DNA from: Varanus komodoensis
Lineage: Eukaryota; Chordata; Lepidosauria; Squamata; Varanidae
NCBI RefSeq assembly: GCF_004798865.1
Contig: NW_025336259.1
Coordinates: 3,716,020-3,780,019 of the forward strand
Length of the DNA: 64,000 bases
Direction of reading: 5' to 3'
The notes below the pieces were generated by a model. The model was not told the DNA's origin, searched no databases, and saw only the letters and a program-made list of their open reading frames with translations. Shown piece by piece: positions 44,641 to 55,590 of the stretch. The position numbers and the translations under genes are program-made. Each line of letters begins with the position of its first letter. The first letter of the stretch is position 1.

Positions 44641-46184
44641 AAGAGAGAAAGTGGCATGTCTTTAGCTCACCCGGGCTTCTTCTGGAGTCCCCTCTTCTCC
44701 AGCATCCCCTCATTCACACAACAGAAAGTCTAGTATGGCAAAGTTCCTGCTCTTGGGATGAAGGTTTAATAATACATCTCTTCTGCCAGGAGAATCCAGA
44801 GGAACACTGCCTCTCCCTGCCATCCCATGCTCACAACTTGCCAGGTTTCTTCACATTTTAATTTCCCAGTTTCCTCCAAAGAGTAAAAGTGCTCCTTATA
44901 AAAAGAAATGGAAGGGTTATAATCATGCGACTGTAAAGCCGAACAGAGGCCTGAAGGCTCTCTGACATTTTCTTAACAGGATTCCTGGAGAATCCGATGT
45001 TGAGCAAGTCATAAAACTTAGCTTATTCACTGTAAATCATACTTGCGCCCAGCAATCAAAGCTAGGCAAATAACATTTCCTTTTGGGCAAGTAACTCGCC
45101 AGACACTCTGCTCAGGCCAGATGATACATCAAGTGCTGTCCAAATGACACTGTGCTACTGAAAATACCAGACGCTCACACACAAGGATGTTCTTAGTGAA
45201 AGTCACAATGCCAATGAATTTTGCTAGGATAAGAACAACTCCTGTACATCTACTCAGAGCAAAAGGTAAGGTACACACATGATTTAGGGAGTGAGAGAAT
45301 TATTTTGGCTCCAGTGCATACTCATAAATGAGTTACAAACAACATACTTAAGTGTTTTTTTGCTGAGCTGTTCTAGGGAGTCTGTCCAAATCCATGTCAG
45401 ATTAAACTCATCTCCTCTTTTCCATTAAGTTCTGGATTCTGGCCATTTCCAAATTTAAGACAAACATCCTTTAATCACCTTTCTCAGTTGCTCAGAGTTT
45501 GCCAGATAGGTTCAAACTATTCACTACCAAGAGGAAAGAGGATCGTATATAAATAATTTCCCCAGGTAATTTTCAACCAGAGTTGTTCATATGAACAGCT
45601 GAGATGGGACAGACTGGGAGGCGATGAAATTGAATATGAATGCTAGAGCATATCAGGAGAAGCAGCAAGAGGGATACAGCTCAAGGCTTCCTAGATGCTA
45701 GGAGCAGAAATAAAAAGGATTTACAGCAACACCATGGTCTCTCGTATGTCTGAACACTTGGTGCTCCCTGAATGTGTTGGGTTACAACTTCCAGCATCCA
45801 CAGCCAGCAAGCGGGATGCTGGAAGGAGCAACGAGGTTGAGGGAGGTTATATTAGAAAACTCAAAGTGCCAGTCACCGCACGACATTAATATCCCTCTGT
45901 TCTTATGACAGGGGAAGGCAATCCAGCCATGCTGTCCTCTTAACTGAACTGTTTCAAAGATACATAAGGAGGGAGAGCAAAGCCTGAAGCTGCCCGTGCA
46001 TCTGTGCAGTGGATGGAGCAAACACGGTGTCAGTTTTTTCCTCTATGATGAGAAGCCTTACATTTCTGCTTAAATAATATTATTGGCACATTTGCACCTA
46101 TCCATGCAAACAGGTGTCCTCTTTTCTGGTGGCCACCCTAACCACTGGGATTGAGGAGTGGGGAATCCAGTTTAGAAAGGGCTG
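44641..46184. other. Unassigned DNA with a palindromic MITE remnant
   Basis: At 45765-45835 'gttacaacttccagcatcc' faces 'gggatgctggaaggagc', an imperfect inverted pair of the palindromic MITE family. The rest is unique-looking. Confidence 0.4.
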
Positions 46185-46760
46185 GGGGCGTGGCAGCACA
46201 CTCCAAAGCCCATGCTCCGGCATTTAGGATGGGTTCGTTTTTATTTGACCGATAATTATACTGTGCCGATGAGAGATAATTAAGGAAGGTGAATAGATTT
46301 AAGCAACCCGTACAATGCTTGGGTTCAAGGCTTGCTAGGGCCTCGTGGCTGCATAGAGGCTGCCCTGCCAAATGAGAGCACATTAATGCAAAGCAAAAGG
46401 TGCCAGGTCTCTTTCGGAATGCCTTTGGCTTCCCAGAGAGGCTTGAAGCACCACTGAACTTGCCCAAAAGCTTCCTTCCCAGCCGCCAGCAGCTAATTAG
46501 AAACAGCAAACTCAGCCCTAATCTGGGATGGCTCCAGCTTTTAAACACTGCACCGTGAAGGGGAAAGCTTTGCTCTCGTGCACACCCTGAAATGCTCCCC
46601 CGGCACATGCGCCATTTCTCCCCGTGGAAGCCCAGAATGCGCTCAATGGCCCATTCCACGAGTATTTGCTCCGTGCCAGGATTTCGCCACGGCTGTGATC
46701 CTCAAAGCGACAGGTGCGGAAAAGTCATTCGATTTCAATTAGGATGCTTTGCGAGGCCCG
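46185..46760. promoter_or_regulatory. Candidate conserved non-coding element
   Basis: Repeat-free block containing 'cacattaatgcaaagcaaaa' (46380), 'cagctaattagaaacagc' (46488) and 'tttcaattaggatgc' (46733). Homeodomain (TAATTAG) and POU-like motifs in complex sequence suggest an enhancer. Untested. Confidence 0.3.
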
Positions 46761-46867
46761 GTCCCTTGCTCTTGAAAGATGGCATTCTCACACCCCCGCT
46801 CTTGCAACTGTCGCTCGCAGCACGCATGGGAAGCACCCTTGTTGAGCTGCGTTATTCCTAACCGGAT

Positions 46868-47320
46868 GCACACACAGAACCGTGCAGCTGGAAGGGGCTT
46901 CGAAGATCATCCAGTCCAGTCCACTGTTCGATGCAGGCTCCGCACGGCAGGGTGCAGCCGCAGCATCCCTGACAGATGGACACCCGATCTCCACTTAAAT
47001 AGCTCCAGTGGCCGAGAACCCACCACCAACGGAGTCTGTTCCACGGCTGAACAGCTGTCGCGGTTAGGAAATTTCTCCCGATACGGAGCTGAAATTGGCT
47101 CCCCTGCCATTCCCCCCTCTCCATTGGCTTCAGCCCTGCCCTTGGGAGCAACTTGTCTCCTCCACCTTCTGCATGATAGCCTTTCAGATATTTAAAGGCT
47201 GCTCTCATCCTTCCCCTCACTCTTCTGTTCTCCAGGATACACATCCTGGTCGCTCTTCAGCGCTTGGTGTCCTTATTGAAAGGGGGCTCCTGGAACTGGA
47301 CGCAGGACTCCAAATGCAAC
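46868..47320 (-). mobile_element. Older CR1-like LINE 3' portion
   Basis: Inverted end 'acacagaaccgtgcagctgg' and 'cgaagatcatccagtccag'. ORF2 remnant on minus: MRAAFKYLKGYHAEGGGD and QLRIGRNFLTATAVQPWNRL. Diverged from the other CR1 copies. Confidence 0.8.
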
Positions 47321-47364
47321 AGGCATGCGGTGCTTTGGATGAGTTTTGGGTCCTAAAGGGAAGG

Positions 47365-47470
47365 GCCAGGTCAGTGGAAGAGCTCCTTCTTTACATAAGG
47401 AAGCTTCCCAGTTTGAGTTTCCACATGTCCAGTTCAAAGGAGCTGGTGGCAAAGGAAGGGAAGTGCCTCC
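47365..47470 (+). mobile_element. tRNA-Ala-like SINE remnant
   Basis: 'gccaggtcagtggaagagc' and 'tttgagtttccacatgtcc' weakly match the head of the tRNA-Ala-like SINE. Confidence 0.35.
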
Positions 47471-47471
47471 G

Positions 47472-47515
47472 TCTAGCCTAATATTACCTTAAGAGAGTAG
47501 GTAATATTGGCTAGA
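47472..47515. repeat. Hairpin-forming inverted repeat
   Basis: Arms TCTAGCCTAATATTACCT (47472-47489) and AGGTAATATTGGCTAGA (47499-47515) pair fully apart from one extra base, around a 9-base loop TAAGAGAGT. Could be a tiny palindromic transposon remnant or a cruciform-forming site. Confidence 0.85.
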
Positions 47516-48223
47516 TGGAAAAATAGTGTAATATGGGATACAGGGTTGCTACAGTCCTGCAGAATCCAGCTCTCTTCTGTTTGTCGGCGATTCTTCTCAT
47601 GCTCAGACCTTTCTTAGGAGGCGTGTCGAGCAGTGATGAAGTCCGAGAATGCTTGCAAATGCTAGTGGAACTCCTCCTGTGCAACCCCACAAAATTTTTC
47701 CGCAGCATGTGCAGCACAAACAGGTCCGGTGGGCAGAAGAGGGACCCCACTCGTGCACCATTTCTGCCGGGTTGATTCCTGGAGGGCATCCATGCAAAAG
47801 CTTGGCGGGCTCAGCACCAAGTCTGACTCACAGCTATGAGGAAGTGGACTGGAGTTGAGGTTGCTAAGCTATGGGAACCTGATGGATTATCATCCCCGGT
47901 GCGGGTTCCTCACACATCCCGACTTACAGCCACGCCAAGTGCTGAGACACACAAGTGGGAGTACATTCACTGTGGAGCATCATGGGATTTGTAGTTCACA
48001 TGACAATCTGCTGAGCACGGTTCAGCTCGGGTGTGGCGGCAAGAGAGTAGGACCCCTGGCTCTTGAACGGTGCTTCCAGTTAGGGAAGTGCGGATCAGGC
48101 TGTTCAACTTCCACCTCAAAGTTCTTCCGCGTATCCCAGTGGTGAGCATTCTTTTTTATTTTATTAAAAGTTGGCATGTATTTCAGGATACTCCGAAAGT
48201 ACACATCCTTCTCCATAGAAATG
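47516..48223. other. Unassigned DNA
   Basis: Nothing recognised. Confidence 0.4.
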
Positions 48224-48224
48224 T

Positions 48225-48277
<53 letters not shown>
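48225..48277. repeat. (TAA)n microsatellite
   Basis: About 17 uninterrupted trinucleotide units. Likely polymorphic. Confidence 0.95.
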
Positions 48278-49804
48278 GTGCACATTCTTCCAACAGGTGC
48301 CTTTTCAAATTCATGTTCTGTTGGTCTGCAAATGGAGGATTGCTTCTGGGGGAGGTATGAACTACCCAATACCTCTGGTCTTAACTGGACAGAAGTGAAT
48401 TTCTCATACTTCCTACTTTGGGCCAGCAGACTGGGGAGTGTTCAAGAGGAGCATCCGAAAGCTGCAGGCTGAGGTTGTGCAGTCTGGCTGCCAAGGTCTC
48501 TTGATGGATGGTTGCAATATGTACAATGCTGGAGTGCCTAGAGAGGCCTGGGAATGTGCATTGCTGTGTAATCTCGGTTCATCGTCTGTGTATTAGGGGT
48601 TTATGAATCAGCAAAGCTCAAGCATGCCAAAGTTCTCCAAATTCCATCCTGAACCCTCTTCTGACTGGAGTCCATATCAGATTATGAACTTTGCCTTCTT
48701 TTCCTCCGTGAAAATCTGCATATTTTAATGCATTTTTCCAAACATACACATTTTTGAAAGGCGTGCCTTCTTCTCCCATGGATTAAAGCATTTCAGCGCA
48801 CTTTTTAAGAATACACCTTTTTCAGGGCTATTTTTCAAAATATGCATGCTAGCAAATGCATTTTTCTTTTGGCCTATGAATCACACTGCAAGCTCAGAAA
48901 TGCATGGACTCCGAACACAGACGGTTTCTATCCAAATACGCATCGTGCCTGGAAAGCAAGAACTGGGTAGAATCTGTCCAGAAATAAACTGGACTTAATT
49001 GTTCACGCACCCCTCCTGATCACATCTATTGAACCTACTGAGCTTCAGTTACTGTACTCCATCACTGGGCTCAACCTTGGATGACGTTTGTAGGCCCGTG
49101 TGTCTTACTGTCATTATATACTCCAGCATAGCAGTAATAGTTAGCTATTTTCCCAGGTTGTGCAGCAAGGTTAATTCACTAACATTTGTCAAAATACTGG
49201 AATTCTCTGTGGCGGGACTGTACTATGGAACCACGGCAAGTTATTATCCCTAAAGAAAGGCAGGGGGAAAAATACTATTTTGTCGCCGAGATCCTACTCT
49301 GATAACCACCAGTGCACTTTTTATTAATATCTGGTAACAGATGTAGTTTACTGAGGAAAAGTCTATTACCGGCACTCTAACATGGAGTTATCTCTTTCCT
49401 TCGGAACAGCATAATGACTGGATCCGTGCCCTGGCGTCCCTCACATATATCAGTTCTTTCCAGGGTGTGAAACCATATCCTCTATTTATTGTAACAATAT
49501 TAAGGGACTTGCTAGGAAGAGGCAAAAGGGAGCAGCCCGGGAAACAACCAGGAAATGCAGTTAGATGAAAAGCTGTTAGGGAGCTGGCTGCACACGGGTA
49601 GTACGCAAAATATCAACATTCTGCACCAGTTTTTGGCTGTGCTGCTTCTGCTCTTGAGAGAAGGGCAAGAGGAACTGCACTCGCTGGATGGCCTGCCACA
49701 TCCTGCTTAGCTCTCCCTCTGGGTTCTGAAGTCTCACCCATATTCCCTGAACATTTCCAAGCCCTTTCTTTGCTGTGCATGCATCCCTTTGTTCATTTCC
49801 TCGT
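48278..49804. other. Unassigned DNA
   Basis: AT-rich segment at 48700-48870 with 'gcatttttccaaacatacac'. The part 49080-49620 is complex and repeat-free. No gene recognised. Confidence 0.4.
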
Positions 49805-50092
49805 GCTCATTCATTCCTCGTGTTTCTATGCCACTTGATAGCCAAAGCTCTCTGGGTGGTTTACAAAGATTAAATATCTTTAAAATAGGATATTGCACAT
49901 AATAGAAAACCCGCTGACATAGAAACCCAGTCCGCCCATCCCCCAGTTCTAACCGACAAGAGCAAGAAAACCCAGGACTTGATTAAAAACCTTATCGGTG
50001 AGGCCAGGGGCTTGACCGTAGAGGAAGGTCTCAGCGGGAGATTGTTCCATACTTGGGGACCATATAAACTCCAAAGAGAGCACAGCAACCTC
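49805..50092 (-). mobile_element. L2-like LINE 3' end
   Basis: Inverted: 'tctatgccacttgatagcc' and 'aagctctctgggtggtttac', then ORF2 remnant (minus: SLYGPQVWNNLPLRPSS and IRFLIKSWVFLLL). Confidence 0.8.
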
Positions 50093-50170
50093 CTTTACAC
50101 CCCCTTTATCCTCATGGCAACCCTGTGGTGTGGGCTCTGACAGATGGTAACTGATGGTCATCCAGTGAGT
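50093..50170 (-). mobile_element. SINE fragment
   Basis: 'cctcatggcaaccctgtgg' and 'aactgatggtcatccagtg' weakly match the inverted body of the second SINE family. Confidence 0.45.
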
Positions 50171-51121
50171 TAGGAGTGAGTAAATTCTGGATCTGCCCAG
50201 TAAAAATTCAATGTACGAGAAAATGCTGACTTTTCAGCATTTACCTATTCAATTAAAGCGTAGGTTGGACTGCACTCTTCTTATGCTACTAGCTACCTGC
50301 AGAAGTCTGGAATCTGGAAAAGTGGCTCAGAAATGGACTGAATAAATAAATAAATATATCACCAGTAGGGATGCTGTGGAAATGCATTTTGTGTGGAAAA
50401 TCTGCCAGATTCCCTGGTTTCAGCTTCGCGGACTCCAGTCTGCTTCCACTGGCTCAGAGTCTGAGTTCCCAGCATCTGTTGCATCTGCTGCCAGCTGTGA
50501 GCAGGGAGGAAGGCTGGCTCTGGGAATCTGCAGACTTCCTCTCGGCTTGGCTCGGTGCATGGAAGGAGCTCTGTGGATTCTGGAGAGATGGATTCCAAAA
50601 GGGCTTGTCCCAGCCCTAATTATCACCAATTAATAATTCCAATGCAGAGGTGAGGAAGATCGAGTAGAGGAGTTGTCACGGGAGACACGCTACCCCTGCC
50701 ATGCACGTGTGGGTGTGGGTCCCCCTGCCTCTGTGCAGGCTGAGACACCCAAATGGAACACTACACTTATGGCAGCTGAAGGGGTTCCCATGAGCTGAGG
50801 TATGCCAAGCAGAAGAACCAAGAAACGGGTAGAACTCAGAAGCCATCTAGAGAAAGAAAGAGCAAGGACTGCCCAAAGAGGAGATGGTCTTGGAGTCCCC
50901 CATGGGCCAAAGATGCAGCCTAGGGAGAGAAGGAAGTGAGGTGAAAATAATTTTCTCTCCAGCGGAGGCCAAAGGGACCTGTTGGTCAACTTCCTTATCC
51001 CATAAGAAAAGCTGCTATTATTCGCCCTACATTGCAGCAAGAAGAGAATAGTGCTTTGGCTAAGGCCAAGTAGAGTAGAGTTTCCTAGGATGAAGCAAGA
51101 CTTCAGCTGAGGAAATCTAGT
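50171..51121. other. Unassigned DNA
   Basis: A minus-strand open frame of 144 codons (50690-51124) is leucine- and serine-rich but shows no known domain. It ends inside a CR1 tail, so it is probably fortuitous. Confidence 0.4.
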
Positions 51122-51206
51122 CATGAGTGGAGCTGGCTGGAGCCAGGGGTCAGACTAGATGGCCCAGGAGACCCCTTCTGACTTGCTCTGCTTCTATGCT
51201 TCTTGG
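51122..51206 (+). mobile_element. CR1 3' end, second subfamily
   Basis: 'gagtggagctggctggagcc' and 'ccttctgacttgctctgctt'. Last ~85 bases only, abutting an L2-like LINE. Confidence 0.85.
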
Positions 51207-51224
51207 CTACTGTGCTATGCTCAC

Positions 51225-51900
51225 CATCTGGGGATTTCCAGATTGGATTACTGCAATGCACTCTACGTGGGGCTGCCCTTGAAGATGGTTCAGAAGCTGA
51301 AGCTGGTGCAGAATGTGGCAGCCCGATTAATAGCTGGGACCCGGAGGTCTGACCATGTAAGACCAGTTTTGTCCCACCTGCATTGGCTGCCTGTATGCTT
51401 CCAGTCCCAATTCAAGGTGCTGGTCTTAACTAATAAAAGCCCTACATGGCTTGGGACCACAAAACCTCTCCCAACTCTGATCTCCCTGAGCACTATGCTC
51501 AGCTTCTGGGGTCTTCCTCCAGGTGCCAACCTCTTAAGAGGCTCAGAGGGGGGCAACGGGGGCAGAAGCCTTTTCAGTGTTGCCCCCCCCCCCGCCCATC
51601 TGTGGAATAACCTTCCTGTTGTGTCCTGTTTGGCACCAAATTTGCCATCTTTTAGGCACCAGGTCAAGACAGCACTCCTTGCAGAGGCCTTTAAAGACTT
51701 CCCTGGTCATACAGGGGCCTGACACAATTAATCAGGTGCCTTCTACTCTTGACCAGCAATTTTTAATTGTCCTTTGACTGTTTTTAAATTAACTTTTAAT
51801 TCTGACTTATTGTTTTCCTCGATTGTATTTGATTTTTTTTTGCATCTTGTTGCAAACCACCCAGAGAGCTTCAGCTACAGGTGGTATCGAAAAATAATAC
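51225..51900 (+). mobile_element. L2-like LINE 3' portion, ORF largely open
   Basis: Plus frame (to 51722) reads SRLDYCNALYVGLPLKMVQK, AARLIAGTRRSDHVRPVLSH, LHWLPVCFQSQFKVLVLTNK, HLWNNLP and SFRHQVKTALLAEAFK, the standard L2 reverse-transcriptase C-terminus. The 3' UTR ends 'caaaccacccagagagcttc'. It contains a C-run at 51585-51594. 5'-truncated. Confidence 0.93.
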
Positions 51901-52854
51901 ATCTTCATCATCACCACCACCAAGAAAGCCCTCCTCCTGTTCAAACCTATCCTGATTAACCAAGAGGAACTGAGAACAAAGGGAAGTCTTCTGGAAAAAA
52001 ACACTTTCTATCTCCATAGAACCATGCAGCCTGAAATGGGATTAGGTGTATCTTTGTGTGTAAATTAAGGCAGTTTCCAAATATCTAAAAAGCTGCTATC
52101 AATAAGAGCAAGAACAGATGTTTACCCAGATCATAAGAGAAGAGGGAGAAGTAATGGCCCATGCAGGTTCTTAGAGGGCTACACCTTACAACATTTGACA
52201 GATGTAAAGCCTCATAATTATGTTATGTTAAGTGACTGAACAGCTCCTGTTAAGGCACTGAGCGAGAAAGCATGTCCTTCTTGCTTGAGGTTCATCAACT
52301 ACAGCCTTCCCCAGGGGGATTCCTGACACTAAATTGAAAATCGCAAGTGTGTTGCCCATAGCCAGGAAAGCAGACTTTTCAACAGAGAGGATGCCAGAAA
52401 GCAAGCAAGTAGGCAAAGCCAGCCAGCCAGCTGGACTCCACCCTATTTTGTCTGATTATTTTATTTTAAAAGTTTGTATTCCTCCTGTTCCCCCCCCCCC
52501 CCACACACACCCCAGGGCCATCAAGGCAGTGAACAGACAAAATCAGCAATGGGGAAAAGAAACAACACAAATATCCATTTGCAAGAGCACCTGCAAATTG
52601 TACTTCTCTCCCTGCCATTTTAAAATAGGAAATGTAGCAAAACTTGCTCCCCAGTGGGATCCTGGCCAATGCGAGATTGGAAATGGGGATGCCGCTGCGC
52701 AGGAAATTTTTAATGCAAGACATTTATTGTGTGCCTGTCATTCTCTAATCACAGTTATTTGCTGGTTCTTTAGACAGTGCAACCCTCCACTTTTGCTTCT
52801 ATTTTTAAAAAGCACTTTGGAGCATAGATAGCTGTGTTGGCAGCCATCTCTGAA
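51901..52854. other. Unassigned DNA
   Basis: Small CAT/CAC run at 51906-51930 and a C-run at 52490-52502. Otherwise nothing recognised. Confidence 0.4.
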
Positions 52855-53508
52855 GGGTCAATGGATCTTCGTTTACATCTTAGTCAGCAAAAACTTAGGT
52901 TCTGTGTATATTGGATGCCACAATGTTTTTTTTAGCAAAGGCTTATCCAGATCAGCTAACTGTTGGAAGCATAGTACAGCTAATGCTTCTTTTATCCATA
53001 TATTTTGGCAATACCTTTCTGGAAGGAGGTAATAATATGGATAAAGTTCATGTTGGAAAGCTCTAATATTTGCTCTGATCTTTCTAATTATCTGCTTGCT
53101 TATTGGAACTTAACACAACGTCAACAAAAAGAGATTTTCTGCACCCTTTCGACAGCTAAACACTGATATTACATTTTTGTAGGAACAAATGGCCACCTCT
53201 GATATTGCAATGGAGTGAGGGCTTAAGGATGCTTTCAGCTTTTGAAAGGATGCTCTTTAGGCATAACCGATGATTTGATACATACAAGATGTTTAGTCTC
53301 CCTTTGTTGAAGCCAATGAACAACTATGTTCACAATTAATAGTATATCTAAAATGAAATAATAATAGTACATATAAATATGAAATAGTATACATTTCATA
53401 AGTATCCATGGTAATGGATGCATTCAAATTTCATGTAAGAAAACTGTAATCTGTTATTTTAATTTGTTTTTATTTAATGACATTCAAAATAAAAAATAAC
53501 AACTCCCC
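52855..53508 (+). mobile_element. L1-like LINE 3' end
   Basis: At about 52962-53010 the plus frame reads CWKHSTANASFIHIFWQ, resembling the CW-K---TF-H-WW cysteine-histidine segment at the C-terminus of L1 ORF2. It is followed by broken frames and an AT-rich 3' UTR ending 'aaaataaaaaataac'. Old and 5'-truncated. Confidence 0.6.
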
Positions 53509-53698
53509 CGCCCCCAAGAGAAAAGAGCTGTTGGTGTTTTTTTAAGAGCAGAGGAAATCCGGTATTATATATGAAAGCAAAAGGAAACGTTTTCTACTTG
53601 TGTTATTTGTGCCATGCAGCTGCACCAGAGGGCCACCTACAGGTTTTATAAGAGAAAGCAGTTAAGGCTTTTAAGAATATTGTGTCTATTTGCATTTA
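53509..53698. other. Unassigned DNA
   Basis: Nothing recognised. Confidence 0.4.
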
Positions 53699-53770
53699 TA
53701 TATGATTAATTGTTGTGAACCATCCAAGGAGCTTTAGCTATTGGGCAGTATAGAAATAAAATAAATAAGC
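53699..53770 (+). mobile_element. L2-like LINE 3' tail
   Basis: 'tgaaccatccaaggagcttt' and 'gggcagtatagaaataaaat'. Only the terminal ~70 bases. Confidence 0.75.
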
Positions 53771-53991
53771 AAAAGTAGATACTGGGTGGTATCTCATGGC
53801 CTCCTGATTTTGCCTGGGGAATCATGGGAGGCATTTAGAACCCCAGCTCCAAGATCCCAGAGTTGAGGCTCTGAAGACCAAACTTCCGCCCAGCACAAAC
53901 GTCCCTGGCATGAGAGGTGGAGAAGGAAGGAGGCCGGCGCTCAGGCAGATTCCTACTGGCACATCAGCTTCCTTCTTCCCACCTCCTCAGC

Positions 53992-54005
53992 CCTAAATCT
54001 AACTG
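53992..54005. repeat. Target-site duplication, left (retrocopy-like insert)
   Basis: CCTAAATCTAACTG, identical to 54150-54163. Confidence 0.8.
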
Positions 54006-54149
54006 TACATTTGGCATTTTGAAACCATGTAAATAACGGATGGGGTACTTTCTATTTTTGTAATGTTGCAATTTTTGGGCAATTTTGTACCTTTGTAGTA
54101 TGTTTTTATTTAAATAAAAAATTTCAACCTAAAAAAAAAAAAATTTCAA
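54006..54149 (+). pseudogene. Small 5'-truncated retrocopy-like insertion of unknown source
   Basis: A 144-base AT-rich segment ending with a polyadenylation signal AATAAA (54113-54118), 'tttcaacct' and a 13-A run (54131-54143), flanked by an exact 14-bp direct repeat. These are hallmarks of LINE-mediated retroposition of an mRNA 3' end. Six extra bases (tttcaa) separate the A-run from the right duplication, copying the bases before the A-run. The source transcript is not recognised. Confidence 0.6.
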
Positions 54150-54163
54150 CCTAAATCTAACTG
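54150..54163. repeat. Target-site duplication, right (retrocopy-like insert)
   Basis: CCTAAATCTAACTG, identical to 53992-54005. Confidence 0.8.
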
Positions 54164-54964
54164 GCTAAAATGGTCTTCAAGATGAAATGCATGACTTGAG
54201 TGGAGTTTGCTCTGCGCATTGGATTCCAGTAAGCTCCTGAGTCTGGAGTCAGAGGGCACTGGCTGATGCCCATCAATTGCCTCACACACTCAAAACACAA
54301 GCCCAGTCTCTTAGCTGCCGTGCAGCACCTTGAAGCCGTCCTCTGAGCTCCCTCCATGATGCCTTAAACATGCGCCAGCTCACTGCAAAGCAACCCTGGC
54401 ATGAAACGTGAATCACATCTCCTGTTTTCACCTGCTCTGAGAGACGGGTCAAAAGTCTCTGGGTCCCCAAACCCTCAAATCCGGCTGGCAGAATTTCTAG
54501 ATGATGTGGACGCAAGAGCAGAATAGGTTGCCTAGGCAAACACATGTTCCATAGAGTGGCTTATTCACATTGTGGATGCCTGAGGAATTTGAGCCTTACA
54601 TTACGGATAAAAAATTGCACCGTGATGCAGAGGCACTGTAATCGCAAGCCCAGCTTTATCAAGGCTTCCGATCGCTGAAATTCTGTAAGAGGATTCACGA
54701 GAATATGCTTATGCGGCCCTCGTCAGACCTTCGTGTGCAAAGGTCCAGCTGACTGCTGGGAACACAGGGATATGAGAGAAACACCTGTGTGCACACCCAT
54801 ATCCTCCTTCACACTGTCGTTCTACGGGCTATCAGACGAGTACCTGTATAGGCTTAATTTGGGCCACGCTTTTCAGGCGAACACGTGGAATAGAATGCAC
54901 CCTTTTTAACGTGATCTCCAATCTCAGGTTGAAATCAGTGCACTGTAGGGACACAAGGATGGTG
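54164..54964. promoter_or_regulatory. Unassigned DNA with a candidate conserved block (54545-54925)
   Basis: The right part is repeat-free with 'acattacggataaaaaattg', 'actgtaatcgcaagcccagc' and CpG-bearing strings, reminiscent of conserved non-coding DNA. Conservation untested. Confidence 0.25.
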
Positions 54965-55376
54965 GTCAGATTGCAGGGAAAGAGCCATATGAGGCAAGAC
55001 TAGGGAACTGGATCTTTTCAGCCGGGAGAAGAGGAGACTCCAAGGGGGTCTGTTGGCGACATACAGGTACATGAGGGGGTGTCGCATGGAGGTGGGTAGA
55101 GACCTGTTCTCCCCTGCAGAGGAGGACAGGACGTGCTCCAACGGAGCCAAGCTCAGGGAACCCAGGTTCAGTTTGGATGCCAGGAAGCACTTCCTGACAG
55201 TCAGGACCCTGAGGGTGTGGGATGGGCTTCCATGGGAGGTCGTTGAGGCCCATCGGTGCAGGTGTCCAAGGACAAGCTGGACGTGCACATGGTGGGCATG
55301 TCATGAGTGGAGCTGGCTGGAGCCGGGGGTCAGACTAGATGGACTGGGGGGACCCTTCTGACTCGCCCTGTTTCTG
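54965..55376 (+). mobile_element. CR1 LINE 3' end, second subfamily
   Basis: Encodes MATYRYMRGCRMEVGRDLFS, PAEEDRTCSNGAKLREPRFS and ARKHFLTVRTLRVWDGLPWE near the ORF2 end. One frame shift lies near the end compared with the 40.9-kb copy. The 3' end 'cccttctgactcgccctgtt' runs straight into the repeat at 55.4 kb. Confidence 0.93.
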
Positions 55377-55590
55377 TGGGGCAGTATAGAAGTGAAACAA
55401 CAATTTTCCTACAAAATAGAGGCAGTGAGGAGATATTCATCCCATAGCAGAAAACAGCACAACAGATGATTGCGAGGGAGTGTTCTCCATGGCATGCTAA
55501 CTTTGCCCATGCACAGAGTCCCCTTTGCACATTCTTCTCTGCCTGGACCTGAAATGGACAATGCTGGAAGGGATGAATCAACACATCCAG
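55377..55590 (-). repeat. Unassigned repeat, copy 2 (inverted relative of 20.7 kb)
   Basis: Starts with the LINE-tail piece 'ggggcagtatagaagtgaaac', then 'ggcagtgaggagatattcatc', 'gttctccatggcatgctaac' and 'cttctctgcctggacctg'. The minus-strand frame reads KNVQRGLCAWAKLACHGEHS, matching copy 1. The shared portion is about 185 bases. Confidence 0.65.

Noticed and set aside
47480-47490. TAATATTAC nonamer, resembling a rolling-circle origin motif
   Set aside because: It lies in the hairpin arm rather than the loop, and there is no replication gene nearby. Coincidence.
48225-48277. Possible CRISPR-like regular array
   Set aside because: Plain (TAA)n microsatellite with no spacers.
50690-51124. 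144-codon minus-strand open frame
   Set aside because: Runs into a CR1 tail, with low-complexity composition and no known domain.
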